Notes under the pieces: generated by a model
What the model was told of the DNA's origin: nothing
Databases searched by the model: none
Seen by the model: only the letters and a program-made list of their open reading frames with translations
Part shown: in pieces, positions 24,949 through 35,169 of the stretch
Layout of the letters: each line of letters begins with the position of its first letter
How positions within the stretch are numbered: the stretch's first letter is position 1
Source of the DNA: Closterium sp. Naga37s-1
Taxonomy: Eukaryota; Streptophyta; Zygnematophyceae; Desmidiales; Closteriaceae
Direction: 5' to 3'
Assembly (NCBI GenBank): GCA_947471745.1
Contig: CANJKZ010000398.1
Location: 1,084,501-1,148,500 of the forward strand
Length of the DNA: 64,000 nt
Program-made: the position numbers and the translations under genes

Positions 24949-25940
24949 TGCGGAAATACCTCGTACAACGGGAGCTAGTCTACGGGGTAGGCACGGGGTA
25001 GGAGTGATCGTAGCGTTCTTTCCTTAGTCGATCACTTGTGCTCACTCTACTTGCGCATTCACAGGGAAAGTTGGCAAGAGTTTCACTAGCAAAAGTTTAC
25101 AACAATGGAAGCAACAAAGTTGGCAAGCAAGACTACATCAGATGCTAGCAAGCATGCATGTTGACTACCAGCGCAGCACGATCGACCGCGTTCCAGCACG
25201 ACAAGGTCGACCGCGCTCCAGCAGTGCAAAGTCGCGGCCTGCCAACGTTGCAAGTCGACGACGTGCCAACGCTGCAGCAAGGCGGCTGGACAGCGTTGCA
25301 CCCGCAGGACAGAAGCGCAACCGCTTCATAGGTGCTCGCAGTTGATAGCGCAGACACCAGATCGTACTCGTGATGACAACTGCACCTAATCAGCCACGTC
25401 GACCTCGGAATACCACCACCGAGGTCGGCTTCGCCAAAGACACCTGGGCGACTGTCGCGCTCTTCCGCAGAACCTCGTCGCCCGGGTAACCTGGTCGACC
25501 GGGCAACCCTGTCGACCAGCTGCTCCTCCTCGTGCCCGTCGACCACCCAGGTCGACGACCACCACCGGTCGACCACACCAGGTCGACCACGCCCCTGGTC
25601 GACCAGCCCAGCTGTCAGCCGACCACACCAAGGCGGCTTGACCAGGTCGGCGTCACCAAGTCGACGCCATCCTAGGTCGACCTCCCAAGTCGACCTCACG
25701 AAGTCGGCGCCCCTCCCAGATCGACGTCTCCCCTCGTCGAACACAGGGTTGAAGTCGTCCGCCGGCGTCCCAAAGTCGGCGGCACTGCAGTGGCCCTAGT
25801 GCAGGTCGACCAACCCGTCGACCAGCTCGCCCAAGTCAGCGTCGCCCACTGCTGCAGGAAGGCTGCACCTTCCGCACACCCGACCACGAAATCGGCTCCG
25901 CCCAAGCGAGGACGGGGCCAACACGCAACTCCCGTTGACA
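24949..25940 (-). mobile_element. Copia-A 3' LTR
   Basis: 992 bp; on the element strand it begins TGTCAACGGGAG and ends CCGCA. The upstream purine tract on the minus strand is GGCAGGGGAG (25,941-25,950), the expected polypurine tract. It is rich in GTCGACC repeats and aligns along its length with the 5' LTR at 37,845-38,889. Confidence 0.92.
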
Positions 25941-26067
25941 CTCCCCTGCCGCGTTCACGCTTGGGCCTCCAGCCCACACGGCAGTATTACTCGGAGGATA
26001 GCTCTTCGGCGTGCACCCAACACACAGCACGCCGTCACTGCACCAGCCATGCAAGAGGGCATGGCAC

Positions 26068-26951
26068 TTACTGCTGAGCTTCGTCGTCACCGTCGCCGAC
26101 GTCGGCAAGTCGCACTTGGCCGATTGCGACGGAGCACCGGTTGAAGGCCGGAAAGTGCAGCGTCTTCGTCAGGAAGTCGGCCGGCTGCTCGGTGGTCGGG
26201 ATGTACTTCAGCGTGAACTTCCCGCGCTTCACCATGTGCTGCATCCAGGCATATTGTCGCTCCATATGCTTGAGGTTGCCCTGCAGCCCCAAACCCTCGG
26301 CGACCATGATGACCGACTTGTTGTCCACCCGAAGGACGGTCGGCGTCCCAGCGTTCAGCAGCTGGAACTCTGCAAGAAGGAAGCGAAGTCGGCGTCCCTC
26401 CTTGCCGGCCTCGGTTGCCGCCACGTACTTCGACTAGGTCGACGACAACCTCGCGGACTTGATGCGCTGACTCGACCAAGAGACGGCGGCCCCTCCGTAG
26501 ACGAGCACGTAGCCGCCCGTGCTTACCGGTTCTGCTTGTCGCCGGCGTCGTCAGCGTCCACGTAGCCGACCAGCTTCAGCGACTCTGGTCCACCGCCGAA
26601 CTCCAGGGCGGTGTCACGGGTATCGGCGAGGTAGGCGAGACAGCGGTCGACCTCGCGCCAGTGCTGGTCGCTCCTCACCGTGAGGCCGCTCCCCAGCTTG
26701 CTGCAGGCGAAGGCGATGTCCGGCCTCGTCGTCGTCGCCGCGAACTGCAGCGAGCCGACCTTCTGCCGGTACTCCTCCTCCTCGCGCTCCTGAGCCTCGT
26801 CATCGTCGAACGTAAGCTCGGCGTAGGCGTCGACGGAGACCGGTGTCTTTGGGACTCGACCGCCCTGCTCCTCGTCGATGAAACGCCTGCGCAGCTTGTC
26901 AACATAGCTCTGCTGGTGCAGCCACAACTTCCTCGCCGGCCTGTCACGCAC
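26068..26951 (-). pseudogene. Copia-A RNase H region
   Basis: Two minus-strand frames together cover the Copia RNase H. The first, 26,951-26,523, has SYVDKLRRRF, TTTRPDIAFACSKL and LVGYVDADDAGDKQNR, ending in a stop. The second, about 26,430-26,068, has ATEAGKEGRRLRFLLAEF, LRVDNKSVIMVAEG, LKHMERQYAWMQHMVKRG and YIPTTEQPADFLTKTLHF. A frame break near 26,480-26,525 separates them. The RNase H removes RNA template during reverse transcription. The Asp and Glu motifs are recognisable but the frame is broken. Confidence 0.9.
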
Positions 26952-27393
26952 GATCCCAGCCCGAGGTATTTCACCACCGGCGAGATCTCGCTCAGCTCGA
27001 AGGCGGCCTCCAGCAGTACCTTCAGCTCCCTCAGCATCGCGGTGCTGTTGCTGGCGGCGAGCAGGTCTTCGACGTAGACCAGCACCCAGCAGGTCACCCC
27101 ATCGTCGCCGACCTTGAAGTAGAGCGCCTGGTCAACCTGGCTCTTCTTCCAGTCGGCACCGACCAGCACGTCGTCTAGGACCTTGTACCACAGCAGCGGC
27201 GACTGCTTCAGCCCGTACAGACTCTTCAACAGCTTGCACACCCGGCCGGTCCTGTCGTCGTAGTTGTCCAGCTGGTACATGTACAGCACCCTGTCGAGCT
27301 TGCTCTGCAGGAATGCGTTCTTCATGTCGAGCTGCATCAGGTTGAGGTCGAGGACGGCGACGATGCTGAGAAAGATCATCAGCGTGACGTAGC
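26670..27393 (-). pseudogene. Copia-A reverse transcriptase, C-terminal part
   Basis: Starts at the Copia-B insertion point. Motifs in order: LDLNLMQLDMKNAFLQSKL (catalytic motif A), LLKSLYGLKQSPLLWYKVLD, and CWVLVYVEDLLAAS (motif C). Motif C reads YVED, not YVDD: the first catalytic aspartate is a glutamate, which would be expected to cripple polymerisation. The frame is lost after KYLGLG (near 26,960). The N-terminal part of the same RT lies at 34,047 and beyond, on the other side of Copia-B. Confidence 0.92.
27389..27393. repeat. Target-site duplication of Copia-B, left (GTAGC)
   Basis: GTAGC precedes the TGTTGGAG end of the left LTR and is repeated after the right LTR at 34,042-34,046. 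Confidence 0.95.
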
Positions 27394-27627
27394 TGTTGGA
27401 GTAGGCTAGAGCTCGCTCTGGCATTTATCATGGTGTTCTTTTGTTATTTCGCCATGTTTAGAGCGAGTTACACTTTCGATTCAGTTTAGGTTCATTTTTT
27501 TGTTTGTAGCACAAACCGAACAATTTTAGGGTTTCCTATATTTGTATCTCGACACTCTTTCCTAGTAACAATTTTCTCGCTACCTTCTCTCTCCCTAGCC
27601 ATGGCTACCATATTCTCAGCTTTAACA
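27394..27627 (+). mobile_element. Copia-B 5' LTR
   Basis: 234 bp, TGTTGGAGTAGG to CTTTAACA. It contains a TATATTTG box-like sequence near 27,537. It aligns with the 244-bp right LTR, which carries a ~13-bp extra segment. Confidence 0.93.
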
Positions 27628-27641
27628 TGGTATCTAGAGCC
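27628..27641 (+). promoter_or_regulatory. Copia-B primer binding site
   Basis: TGGTATCTAGAGCC starts directly after the LTR. It differs by one inserted T from TGGTATCAGAGCC, the site complementary to plant initiator Met-tRNA used by many plant Copia elements. Confidence 0.85.
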
Positions 27642-27801
27642 AAATCCTTGGCGTTTTGTCCCAATCTATATCTCTTAGTACGGTTTAGGCCTCAGGCATC
27701 CGGCGAGCCCCTTTTTACCTAGTCGAAATTTATTTTCCCTACTATTTTGACCCTTAAATTTCTTTTTTTTTTTCAATCACGGAACCCTCTATCCATCGCC
27801 C

Positions 27802-29058
27802 GTGGCTTCCCTGCCTAGTCACGTGCCCCGTCCCCTAGTCGCGCGCCCTGTCGCGTCGTCGCGCCGCCCTCCCCCTGCCCCGCCTCGTCGCGCGCCCTAC
27901 CCACTGCCGCGTCTAGCGCCCTGCGCGTCGTCGACGTGCGCGGCCTTCCCGCCGTCGACGTGCGCAACCTCCCCGCCGTCGGCGCGCGTACATCTTGCCC
28001 ACTGCCCTCCCTCTCCCTGGCCACCCTTCCCTCCTCGTGGCCGCCCTCCCTTACCCTCTCGTGGGCGTCCTGCCTCACCTCCTTGCAGGAGCCTTCCCCT
28101 CCCCTCGTGGTGCGTCTTCTTCCGCCGTTTTGCACCACCTCCTCCTTCTCCCCTCACCCCATCCGCCTCTTCACCCTCCTCCTCATCTCTTCATTCCTTC
28201 CTCCCCACCGTGCCTTTCCTCCCTTCCTCCACCTCCTTCCCCTCCGCATCTACCACCTGGCTGCGTTTTACTGGTTGCCACTGGGTGATCGTGACCCTAC
28301 TTCCTCCCCACACTCCGCTCCTTCACCCTCCTCCTCCTCTTCTCTCTCCCTCTATTCCCCCCCCCCTCTCACCTCTTCCTCCGCCTCTCTTCTCTCCCTA
28401 TCTGCTGCAGCTGGTAGCTGTCTGTGTTTCGTCGCCGATCTTCTTCCCCACCTTTACTCCTCCTCTTGTTTCTCCCCTCAGCGGCGCAGCAGCAGACTAC
28501 TCCGACATTATCCCTCCTCCTCTCATTACTCCCCTCAGCGGCGCAGCAGCAGACTACTTCGCCGCTATCCCTCCTCCTCTTGTTTCTCCCTTCAGCGGCG
28601 CAGCAGCAGACTACTCCGCGGTTATCCCTCATCGTCTTATGTCTCCCTTCAGTGGCGCAGCAGCAGACTACTTCGCCGTTATCCCTCCTCCTCCTATTTC
28701 TCCCCTCAACGGCGCAGCAGCTGACTACCTCGCCCCTATTCCTCCTCTCTTATTTCTCCCCTCAACGGCTCAGCAGCTGACTACCTCGCCCCTATTCCTC
28801 CTCCTTTTCTCGCTCTTACCTCTCTTCCTCTGCGCTTCCGCCCTCACCCTTCTCCCACCGTACCTCCTCTCCTACCCTTGCCTTCCCTACTCTCCGCTCC
28901 CTTCACTGCCCCTTCCTCCCCTTGCACCTCTCCTACTTGCCGCTGTACCTCCCCTCTTTTCCACCCCTTTGTTTGGATTCCGCTGTCCCATCAGCGTTGC
29001 CGCTCTTCTGCCGCTGTTACCTCTGGTATTGGTTCTCTGGCCTCTGTCTTCAGTGTGA
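27802..29058 (+). pseudogene. Copia-B gag-position ORF with 19-residue repeats
   Basis: A 418-codon frame, rich in Pro, Ser and Leu, occupying the gag position. The first third is low-complexity. From 28,479 it encodes six 19-residue repeats of the pattern PLSGAAADYFAxIPPPLxS from a 57-bp DNA unit. No UBN2 or zinc-knuckle motif is visible, so gag may be lost or very diverged. The frame overlaps the start of the protease frame. Open frames on both strands here follow partly from the strand bias, so translation is uncertain. Confidence 0.45.
28479..28820 (+). repeat. 57-bp minisatellite in Copia-B
   Basis: Starts of the CAGCGGCGCAGCAGCAGAC-type unit at 28,479, 28,536, 28,593, 28,650, 28,707 and about 28,763: six units of 57 (last 56) bp. 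The length is a multiple of 3, so the reading frame is kept across units. Confidence 0.93.
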
Positions 29059-30142
29059 CCATGCCATCTCAGGATAGCATCCTTGGTGCTTCTCCTCTTA
29101 TGGACCCTTGCTTTGTCGTTCCATTTTCTCCACCCCTTCAAAGCACTGCTTCTCACTCTCCCAGCCTTACGGCTGCCGCTCTCTCACTTCCTCGCACCTT
29201 GGATTTTGTCCTTGACAGTGCTGCTACTGACTCTGTCTTTCGTGATGCCGGTGTCTTTCGCAATTTTCCTCGTCCCCTCTCTATTGATGGGGCTGGGGAG
29301 ACCATGACCATGATCTGCACTGGCCCTTCCTCTCTTCCCTGTCCTGCATCTCCCTCTGGCGCTGTTACTGGCCTTTATGTTCCCTCTTGCCGTCATAACC
29401 TCCTATCCCTCCCTGCCCTCCAACGCCTCGATGTGCGAGCGCTCTTCCCTGCAGGTGCACTCTATTGTGATCTTCATTACCACGACCGGCACCTCGCCCG
29501 TTTCACCCTTTCTCCTACTACTCGCCTCTACACCCTTCGTGTTCCCATCCCCTCATCTGTCCATCACACTTCCTCTTCTTCTGCCCCTCCCGTCTCCTCT
29601 TGCGCCTGTCGCTCTCTCTCCCAACCTACCCTTCTTCTCCATCGTCGTCTTGGCCACCCCAACTTCCCTCTCCTTCGCAGCATGGTCAATTCGAAGCTGC
29701 TTCATGATCTCCCTTCCTCTCTCCCGCCCCTTTCCCCCTCCCGCTCCTCCATGCACCCCTTGAGTTCAAGCCAAGCTCTCCCAATCTCCTCATCCTTCTT
29801 CCCCTTCTGCCTCCCGCAAACCCCTTGATCTTGTGCATATGGACCTCTGGGGTCCTTCTCCCATTGCCTCCCGTCAGGGTCATCGTTACTTTCTCCTTCT
29901 TGTCGATGACCACTCTCGCTTTGCCACTGTCTATCCCCTCCGTGCCAAATCTGACGCCCCCTCCCTCATCATCCGCTGGGCTGAGCAGGCGCGCCTTCGT
30001 TTTGGCCGTCCTGTCGCACGCCACTACTCTGATGGTGGTGGCACGTCAGGGTGGGAAGCTCATTCCCAAGACGCAGCTGTGTGCGTTCATTGGCATCAAC
30101 GCTGACTGTCCTGGCTATCTTTTCTATGCTCCCTCCTCTTAG
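28878..30142 (+). pseudogene. Copia-B protease and truncated integrase
   Basis: The frame 28,878-29,828 holds the retroviral-type aspartic protease (FVLDSAATDS), then LYVPSCRHNLLS and the GAG-pre-integrase motif LLHRRLGHPNFPLL. After a frame change near 29,825 the integrase core begins (VHMDLWGPSP, YFLLLVDDHSRFATVYPL) and reaches HYSDGGG. It then jumps to GGKLIPKTQLCAFIG, a segment normally lying after the catalytic core. The catalytic Glu region and the C-terminal half of the core have been deleted at about 30,045. Integrase is therefore not functional. Confidence 0.85.
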
Positions 30143-30598
30143 CAACTCATTCGCAACCAGGATGTTTTCTTTGATGAGACTCGTTCTCCATTCCTCACCC
30201 CCCCTCCCACCCCTCTTCCTCCTTCTCTTCATTGGTCTGACTTTGATCCGCTGCCCTCTACTGCTCCCTCTCCTTCTCCCCTTCCTCCTACCCCTGCTCC
30301 GCCTCCCCTCCCTGCCCCCTCCACCCCCCCCTCTGCTGTCATCTCCGGCACCTCTCCTCCTGCCTCTTCCTCTTCTGCTCCCATGCCCTCTCCGTCACAA
30401 CTTCCTTCTCCTCTCCCTCCTTCTGCTCCTGCTCCCCCACCCTCTCCCTCACCACCTCCTTCTGCTACCCTTCCTTCTGCTCCTGCTCCTCCACCTTCTC
30501 CGCGTCTCACCGGCTCCATGACCCGTGCAATGTCCAATTTTCAACACTCTGCTCTGTTTACTCGTCTCTCAAGCAGTCCTTCATTGATAGGTTCATAG
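30143..30598 (+). pseudogene. Copia-B Pro/Ser-rich linker between integrase and RT
   Basis: QDVFFDETRSPFLTPP at the start matches the segment that follows Copia integrase. It is followed by a long C/T-rich low-complexity stretch (Pro, Ser, Leu, Ala), then RLTGSMTRAMSNF. The open frame stops near 30,598 where unrelated sequence begins. Confidence 0.6.
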
Positions 30599-32160
30599 GG
30601 GTATAGGCGAGGCAGGGATTGGTGCTAGACAGGCCTAGGCGTTGAAGCAACCAAACATGCAAGACAGGTATATGCGGCGGGCAGGACATCTGCAAACAGA
30701 CAGGCCGGTCAGGTGAGGCAGGGCAGGCAAGAAAAACAAGGCAGGCAAGCAAGGCCGGGCATGGCAAGAGCAAGCAAAGCCCAGCATAGCAGGCCTAGCA
30801 GGCAGGCAGACCTGCACTCATCAAGCTAAGCCGTGTCTATCCTCCTCTACCCTCTAACACCCTCTACATGTCGTCCTCTAGGACCTGCCAAAGGTCCCCG
30901 AGGCTAGGCTCCCATGGGTCCCTTCCCGCCTGGGTGAATGCTGCCTCGTCCCCTAGGTTTGACTTGTTCAGGAAGGAAGTGGCCTGGGAGCGCTGCAGCA
31001 TGACAGACCATCGCTGTCTGTAGTGTGCTGTGAGCCTGGCCGTTGTTGTGGTGAGCCTGCCTTGGCGGAATTTCTTCTTTGCCGCTGATGTTGCTAGCAG
31101 GCGTAGAAATCGTTGTGTGTCTGTCGCCAAGGCACCGTAGGTCTCTACCGCCAGCCCAAAGAACCCTACATAGTCAGGCCTGCCCTCGTAGATTCTGTGT
31201 TTTCCCTCAAACGCCTCCCTAGCTGCCCACCCGGGTGGTTTCCTTGCCCTTGTGTCTCGTCGTTGTAGTACGGGGTCCGTTACTGTCACACCGGTCACCC
31301 ACCCACGTTTCATTGGATTTCTTGTCTCGAATGGCCAAGTCTCCTCTCTTCCTGATGACCGGGGGGGAGAAGGCAGTTGTCTCGTGGAAGACGGTGAAGT
31401 CAGCTTCCTTTGCCTTCCTGAGTGCAGCGTAAACTAGAGCGTTGTGTGTTCTGACCACGTCCCCGCCTTCCCCGCAACGTAGGAGATGATTCGGGAGGCT
31501 CGTGTCTGTGATGTCTGAGTTGTCACGCTTGCAGGGGCACTTCACAGTGACTGGTAGCCTCATGCCTAGGCGGAATCCAAGTGCCAACGAGAACTGACCA
31601 GGGGCAAATGTAAGGTCAGTTCTGGTTGGCACAGCATGTAGCCAGTCCCCTGCTCCCACTCCCTGCAGGCTGATGAGGCGCACAGCATGTCCCCTATCCG
31701 TCCCCGGTCTGTCCTGGATTGTATCTGCCAGTAGCTCTGCCGCACACCTCTCGTTGATGTGCCGGCTTAGTGTCTGCTGCAGGTTTCCCAGCCCCGTCGG
31801 TCGCTCCCTGTGCTCTTGCGGTGCTGTCTGTGCCGCTGTGGGGAGACCTGTCTCAAGGGCCAGCAACTGGTTGACCTTTGGGGGGTCCGGGGTCCATGCA
31901 TAGTCTCAGGAGGTAGGAATCCTGCAGGTTCATCTGGCGCAATAGCTGCTGAGCTGCTGTCACCGAGGCGATGTACGCGGCCGGCGCTTCTGAGGTGGGG
32001 TCAATTATGCCTAGCCCCCCAAGTCTGACCGGCAGTGTGCCCTCGCGCCAGAGTAAGCTCTGCTCCAGCTCGCCTGCCGGGATCCTTAGCTTTGCCGCCG
32101 TAAGTGCCGCCTCCAGTAAAGTCTCGCTCCACCTCCTCCATCCCTCTCTCTCCCTCTTAG
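30599..32160 (-). mobile_element. 5'-truncated LINE fragment inside Copia-B
   Basis: Minus-strand frames from about 32,160 to 30,864 carry a LINE-type region C-terminal to the RT: LPVRLGGLGIIDP and AAYIASVTAAQQLLRQM; RLISLQGVGAGDWLHAVP, FSLALGFRLGMRLP, CPCKRDNSDIT, HLLRCGEGGDVVRTHNAL and RKRGDLAI; then a helical tail to a stop at 30,864. A frameshift lies near 31,860. The Cys/His set (C-x-C, then H and C) followed by R-x-GD suggests the C-terminal nuclease-like domain seen in some LINE proteins; this reading is tentative. The 30,600-30,830 part is an AGGCAGGC-type simple repeat, probably its 3' untranslated end. The edges are approximate; I found no target duplication. Confidence 0.75.
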
Positions 32161-32164
32161 AACG

Positions 32165-32965
32165 TTGATCTTCTCGAAGATCGCTTTGAGGAGCTTTTCT
32201 CTGTTCATCCTGTTTCACCCCTCCTCTGTGTCACAATTGGCTGCCATCATTGCCGAGTGTGAGGCATTCACCAGGACTCACTCTTACGTTGACTCTGTCC
32301 CCCCCCCCTGGCGCCACCATTGTCAAAGGGCAAATGGGTCTTTCCTGTCAAACAGCTGCCTGGGGAGCTCCCTGTCTTCAAAGCCCGTTACTGCGCCAAA
32401 GGCTTCACCCAACGTGAAGGCATTGACTACTTTGCCACTTACTCCCCCACTGCCCGTCTCCCCACTCTTCGCCTCCTTCTTGATCTAGGCGCCCGCTGGG
32501 ATTGGGAGATTCACTCTATGGATGTCTCCAATGCCTTTCTCCAGGGCGAGCTTCATGAACGCATTTTCCTTGAGCGCCCCGCTGGCTTTCCTCGCCCGTT
32601 CCCTCCATGCACTGTCTGGGAGCTGAAGCGCCCAGTGTATGGTCTTAAGCAGGTCCCGCGCGAGTGGCAAGCTAAGCTCGCATCCAGTCTTCACTCTCTT
32701 GGCTTCTCCACCTCCTCTTCCGACCCCAGTCTCTTCATTCGCACTTTCCCCCACAGGCTTTACATTCTTGCCTACGTCGATGACTTGGTGCTCCTCGCTG
32801 AAGATTCTGCCGACCTTGCTGCTGTCAAGCAGGCCCTCCAGGCGCATCTCCTGTGCAAGGATCTTGGCGAGCTTCGTCATTACCTTGGCATGGAGATCCG
32901 TCGTGATCGTGCTGCGCGCACCATCTCTCTCTCTCTCAATTTTTCTACATCCACTCCATTCTTGA
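32165..32965 (+). pseudogene. Copia-B reverse transcriptase
   Basis: After the LINE fragment, Copia sequence resumes (NVDLLEDRFEELF in one frame). A frame change lies in the C-run near 32,305, then KGKWVFPVKQLPG, FKARYCAKGFTQREGIDYF, WEIHSMDVSNAFLQGEL (motif A), VYGLKQVPREW, and the catalytic YILAYVDDLVLLAED (motif C, near 32,775), with DLGELRHYLGMEIRRD. The frame is lost near 32,945. The catalytic aspartates are intact, but the frame is not. Confidence 0.92.
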
Positions 32966-33785
32966 GCACTTTGAAATGTCGCAGGCCAAGCCAGTTTCCA
33001 CTCCTCTTCCCGCTAACCATCAGCTTACTGCCCCTACCGTTCCTGCTCCCTCCTCAGAACTGCGACCCTATCCTGAGCTCGTTGGGTCACTCATGTATGC
33101 TATGATGTGCACTCGCCCCGATCTTGCTTACCCCCTCAGTGTCCTCTCTCGTTTTGTTGGCCTTGGTCGCCACACTGACGTACACTGGGCGGCTGCCAAG
33201 CGCGTTCTCCGCTATCTCCGTGCTACCTCTGATCTTGCACTCACTCTTGGTGGCTCTTCTCCCCCCATTCTTTCCGGTTACAGTGATTCCTCCTACGCTG
33301 ATTCTCGCCCTGATCGCCGCTCCTCTCAGGGTTATGGTTTTTCTCTTGGGAGTGGCCTCATCAGCTGGCGCTCCACTCGTTCATCCTCTATCTGCCTTTC
33401 CACCTGCAAGGCTGAGTTGTACGCATGCACACTGGCGGCTCAGGAGGCTCGCTGGCTCTCGTTTTTCCTTGCTGAACTTGGTCACTCTCAGCCCTCTGTG
33501 ACGCTTTCCTATGACAGTGCGACCATGATTCACCTCACTGAAAATCCCGTCTATCACGCTCGCAGCAAACACATCGAGGTCCGCTACTTCGTCGTGCGCG
33601 AGCTGGTGTAGTCTGGCATCCTGTGCCTTCGCAAGGTGGCCGCTACTGCCAACCTTGCTGACATTTTCACCAAGGCTCTCCTTCGTGCGCCACACCGTTT
33701 CTACGTGCGCGCGCTTGGGCTCACTCGTCTCGCCACTTCTGGGGGTGTTCCGGTTCGCTATGTGTTTTGTTCCAAAGCTTCACCT
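32966..33785 (+). pseudogene. Copia-B RNase H
   Basis: Continues in another frame: LVGSLMYAMMCTRPDLAYPL, WAAAKRVLRYLRAT, LSGYSDSSYADSRPDRRS, RSSSICLSTCKAELYACTLA, SKHIEVRYFVVRELV then a TAG stop at 33,609, followed in frame by LRKVAATANLADIFTKAL. This is the Copia RNase H with D, E and D positions present. One premature stop lies close to the C-terminus. Confidence 0.92.
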
Positions 33786-33797
33786 AGCTTGGGGGCG

Positions 33798-34041
33798 TGT
33801 TGGAGTAGGCTAGAGCTCGCTCTGCATTTATCATGGTGTTCTTATATTATTTCGCCATGTTTAGAGCGAGCTACAGTTTCTGTTCAGTTTAGGTTCATTT
33901 CTTAGTTTCTAGCACAAACTGAACACGCCCTAAGTTCGATCAGGGTTTCCAACATTTGTATCTCGACACTCTTTCCTAGTAACAATTTTCTCGCTACCTT
34001 CTCGCTCCCTAGCCATGGCTACCATATTCTCAGCTTTAACA
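33798..34041 (+). mobile_element. Copia-B 3' LTR
   Basis: 244 bp, TGTTGGAGTAGG to CTTTAACA, preceded by CTTGGGGGCG, a G-rich candidate purine tract. It is followed by the second GTAGC at 34,042-34,046, after which Copia-A resumes. Confidence 0.93.
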
Positions 34042-34046
34042 GTAGC

Positions 34047-35169
34047 TGCTCACCGGCGCATACGTCTCGTCGTAGCCGGCGCCATACACCTGCGTGAAGC
34101 CCTTTACGACCAGCCTTGCCTTCTCCCGGGCGACCGTGTCGTCGACGTGGTACTTGGTCATCAGGACCCACTGGTTCTTCGGTGGGCGGCCGACCAGCTC
34201 CCAGGTGCCCATGCCGATGAGACTGCGGATCTCCTCGTCCATGGCGGCCTTCACCGCCTTGCCCTTCCAGCTCGCCAACGCCTCCTTCACCGTCATCGTT
34301 GCGATGTCCCAACGGTATTCGGGGGCGGCGTGCATGTCGGGGTCGAGCTCCGGCAAGTCGACATCGTCCTCGGCGTTGTCGTACAGCGGCTCATCCTCGA
34401 CGTCGTCGTACAGCGCGGTGAAGGCGGCCGGCGACAGGCACACATGGTAGGTCAGGAACTCAGGCAGCCTCCGAAGTCGGCCTGAACGTCGCGGCCCAGG
34501 ATCTTCGGCGTCGACCTCCACCACATCGCTGTTGGTGGACTCTGCGGCCCCCGACTGCTCCCCTGCATCAACACCGGCTCCACTTCCCTCTTCTGCCTGC
34601 AGCACAACGGCCGGCGTCCCATCCGACTTCTCCCCTGTCGTCGGCTCCCCTGCCGACTGCCCAGTCGCTGACTGCTCCTTGGTCGGCTTCACTGTTGGCT
34701 GCTCCCCTGTCGGCGGCTTCTCTGCCGACGCCTCCTTCGCCGACTTCACCCAAGTCGGCTGCACCTCCTCTGCTTGCCGCTCCCCTGTCGGCGTCGACCT
34801 CTCTCCCACGCCGACTTGCTTGACGTCACATCGGCCACCCGCGATGTTTTTGGCCTGCATCCGCCCCGACGCCGGCCCGTGCTCCGACTTCCACACCTCC
34901 AGCGACATTCTCTCGTAGAACAACACTCCGACGTGGTGACCACCCTGTTGTCGGTGAGGTCGAGGAGCTCCCAGCCCTTGCTCTCCTCCGACACACCGAG
35001 GTGAAGGAAACACCTGGCCTTCGGCTTCAGCTTGCCACCGCGCTGCTGCTTGGGGACGAGGAACTGCGCCATGCAACCCTACACGCGAGCAAGCGTCAAG
35101 TCCGGCTTCTTGCCGGTCAGCAGCTGAAACGGAGCCGTCCCCGGCGGCAGCGTCGACCTCTCCAAGCAA
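34047..35169 (-). pseudogene. Copia-A integrase tail, linker and RT N-terminus
   Basis: On the minus strand, the 35,169-34,036 frame runs through an acidic/Pro/Thr-rich linker (EQSATGQSAGEPTTGEK), RRSGRLRRLPEFL, then WKGKAVKAAMDEEIRSLI, WELVGRPPKNQWVLMTKYHV, ARLVVKGFTQVYGAGYDET, stopping at the Copia-B insertion. A second frame (35,072-34,746) supplies MAQFLVPKQQRGGKLKPKAR and CFLHLGVSEESKGWELLD, the segment just after the integrase. So at least two frame changes are present. The RT continues at 27,393. Confidence 0.88.

Larger units (their letters stand above)
27394..34041 (+). mobile_element. Copia-B: nested plus-strand Copia element
   Basis: LTRs at 27,394-27,627 and 33,798-34,041 (TGTTGG...TTAACA), 5-bp duplications GTAGC, a PBS after the left LTR and a G-rich tract before the right one. 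Internal order is a gag-like ORF, protease, truncated integrase, an inserted LINE fragment, RT and RNase H. The coding strand is extremely pyrimidine-rich. It inserted in the RT of Copia-A, so it is younger than Copia-A. It is itself broken by an integrase deletion, a LINE insertion and frameshifts. Confidence 0.95.

Noticed and set aside
27815-30537. Minus-strand frames rich in Arg/Gly opposite Copia-B
   Set aside because: They mirror the pyrimidine-rich coding strand and lack motifs; the plus strand has the recognisable protease, integrase and RT.
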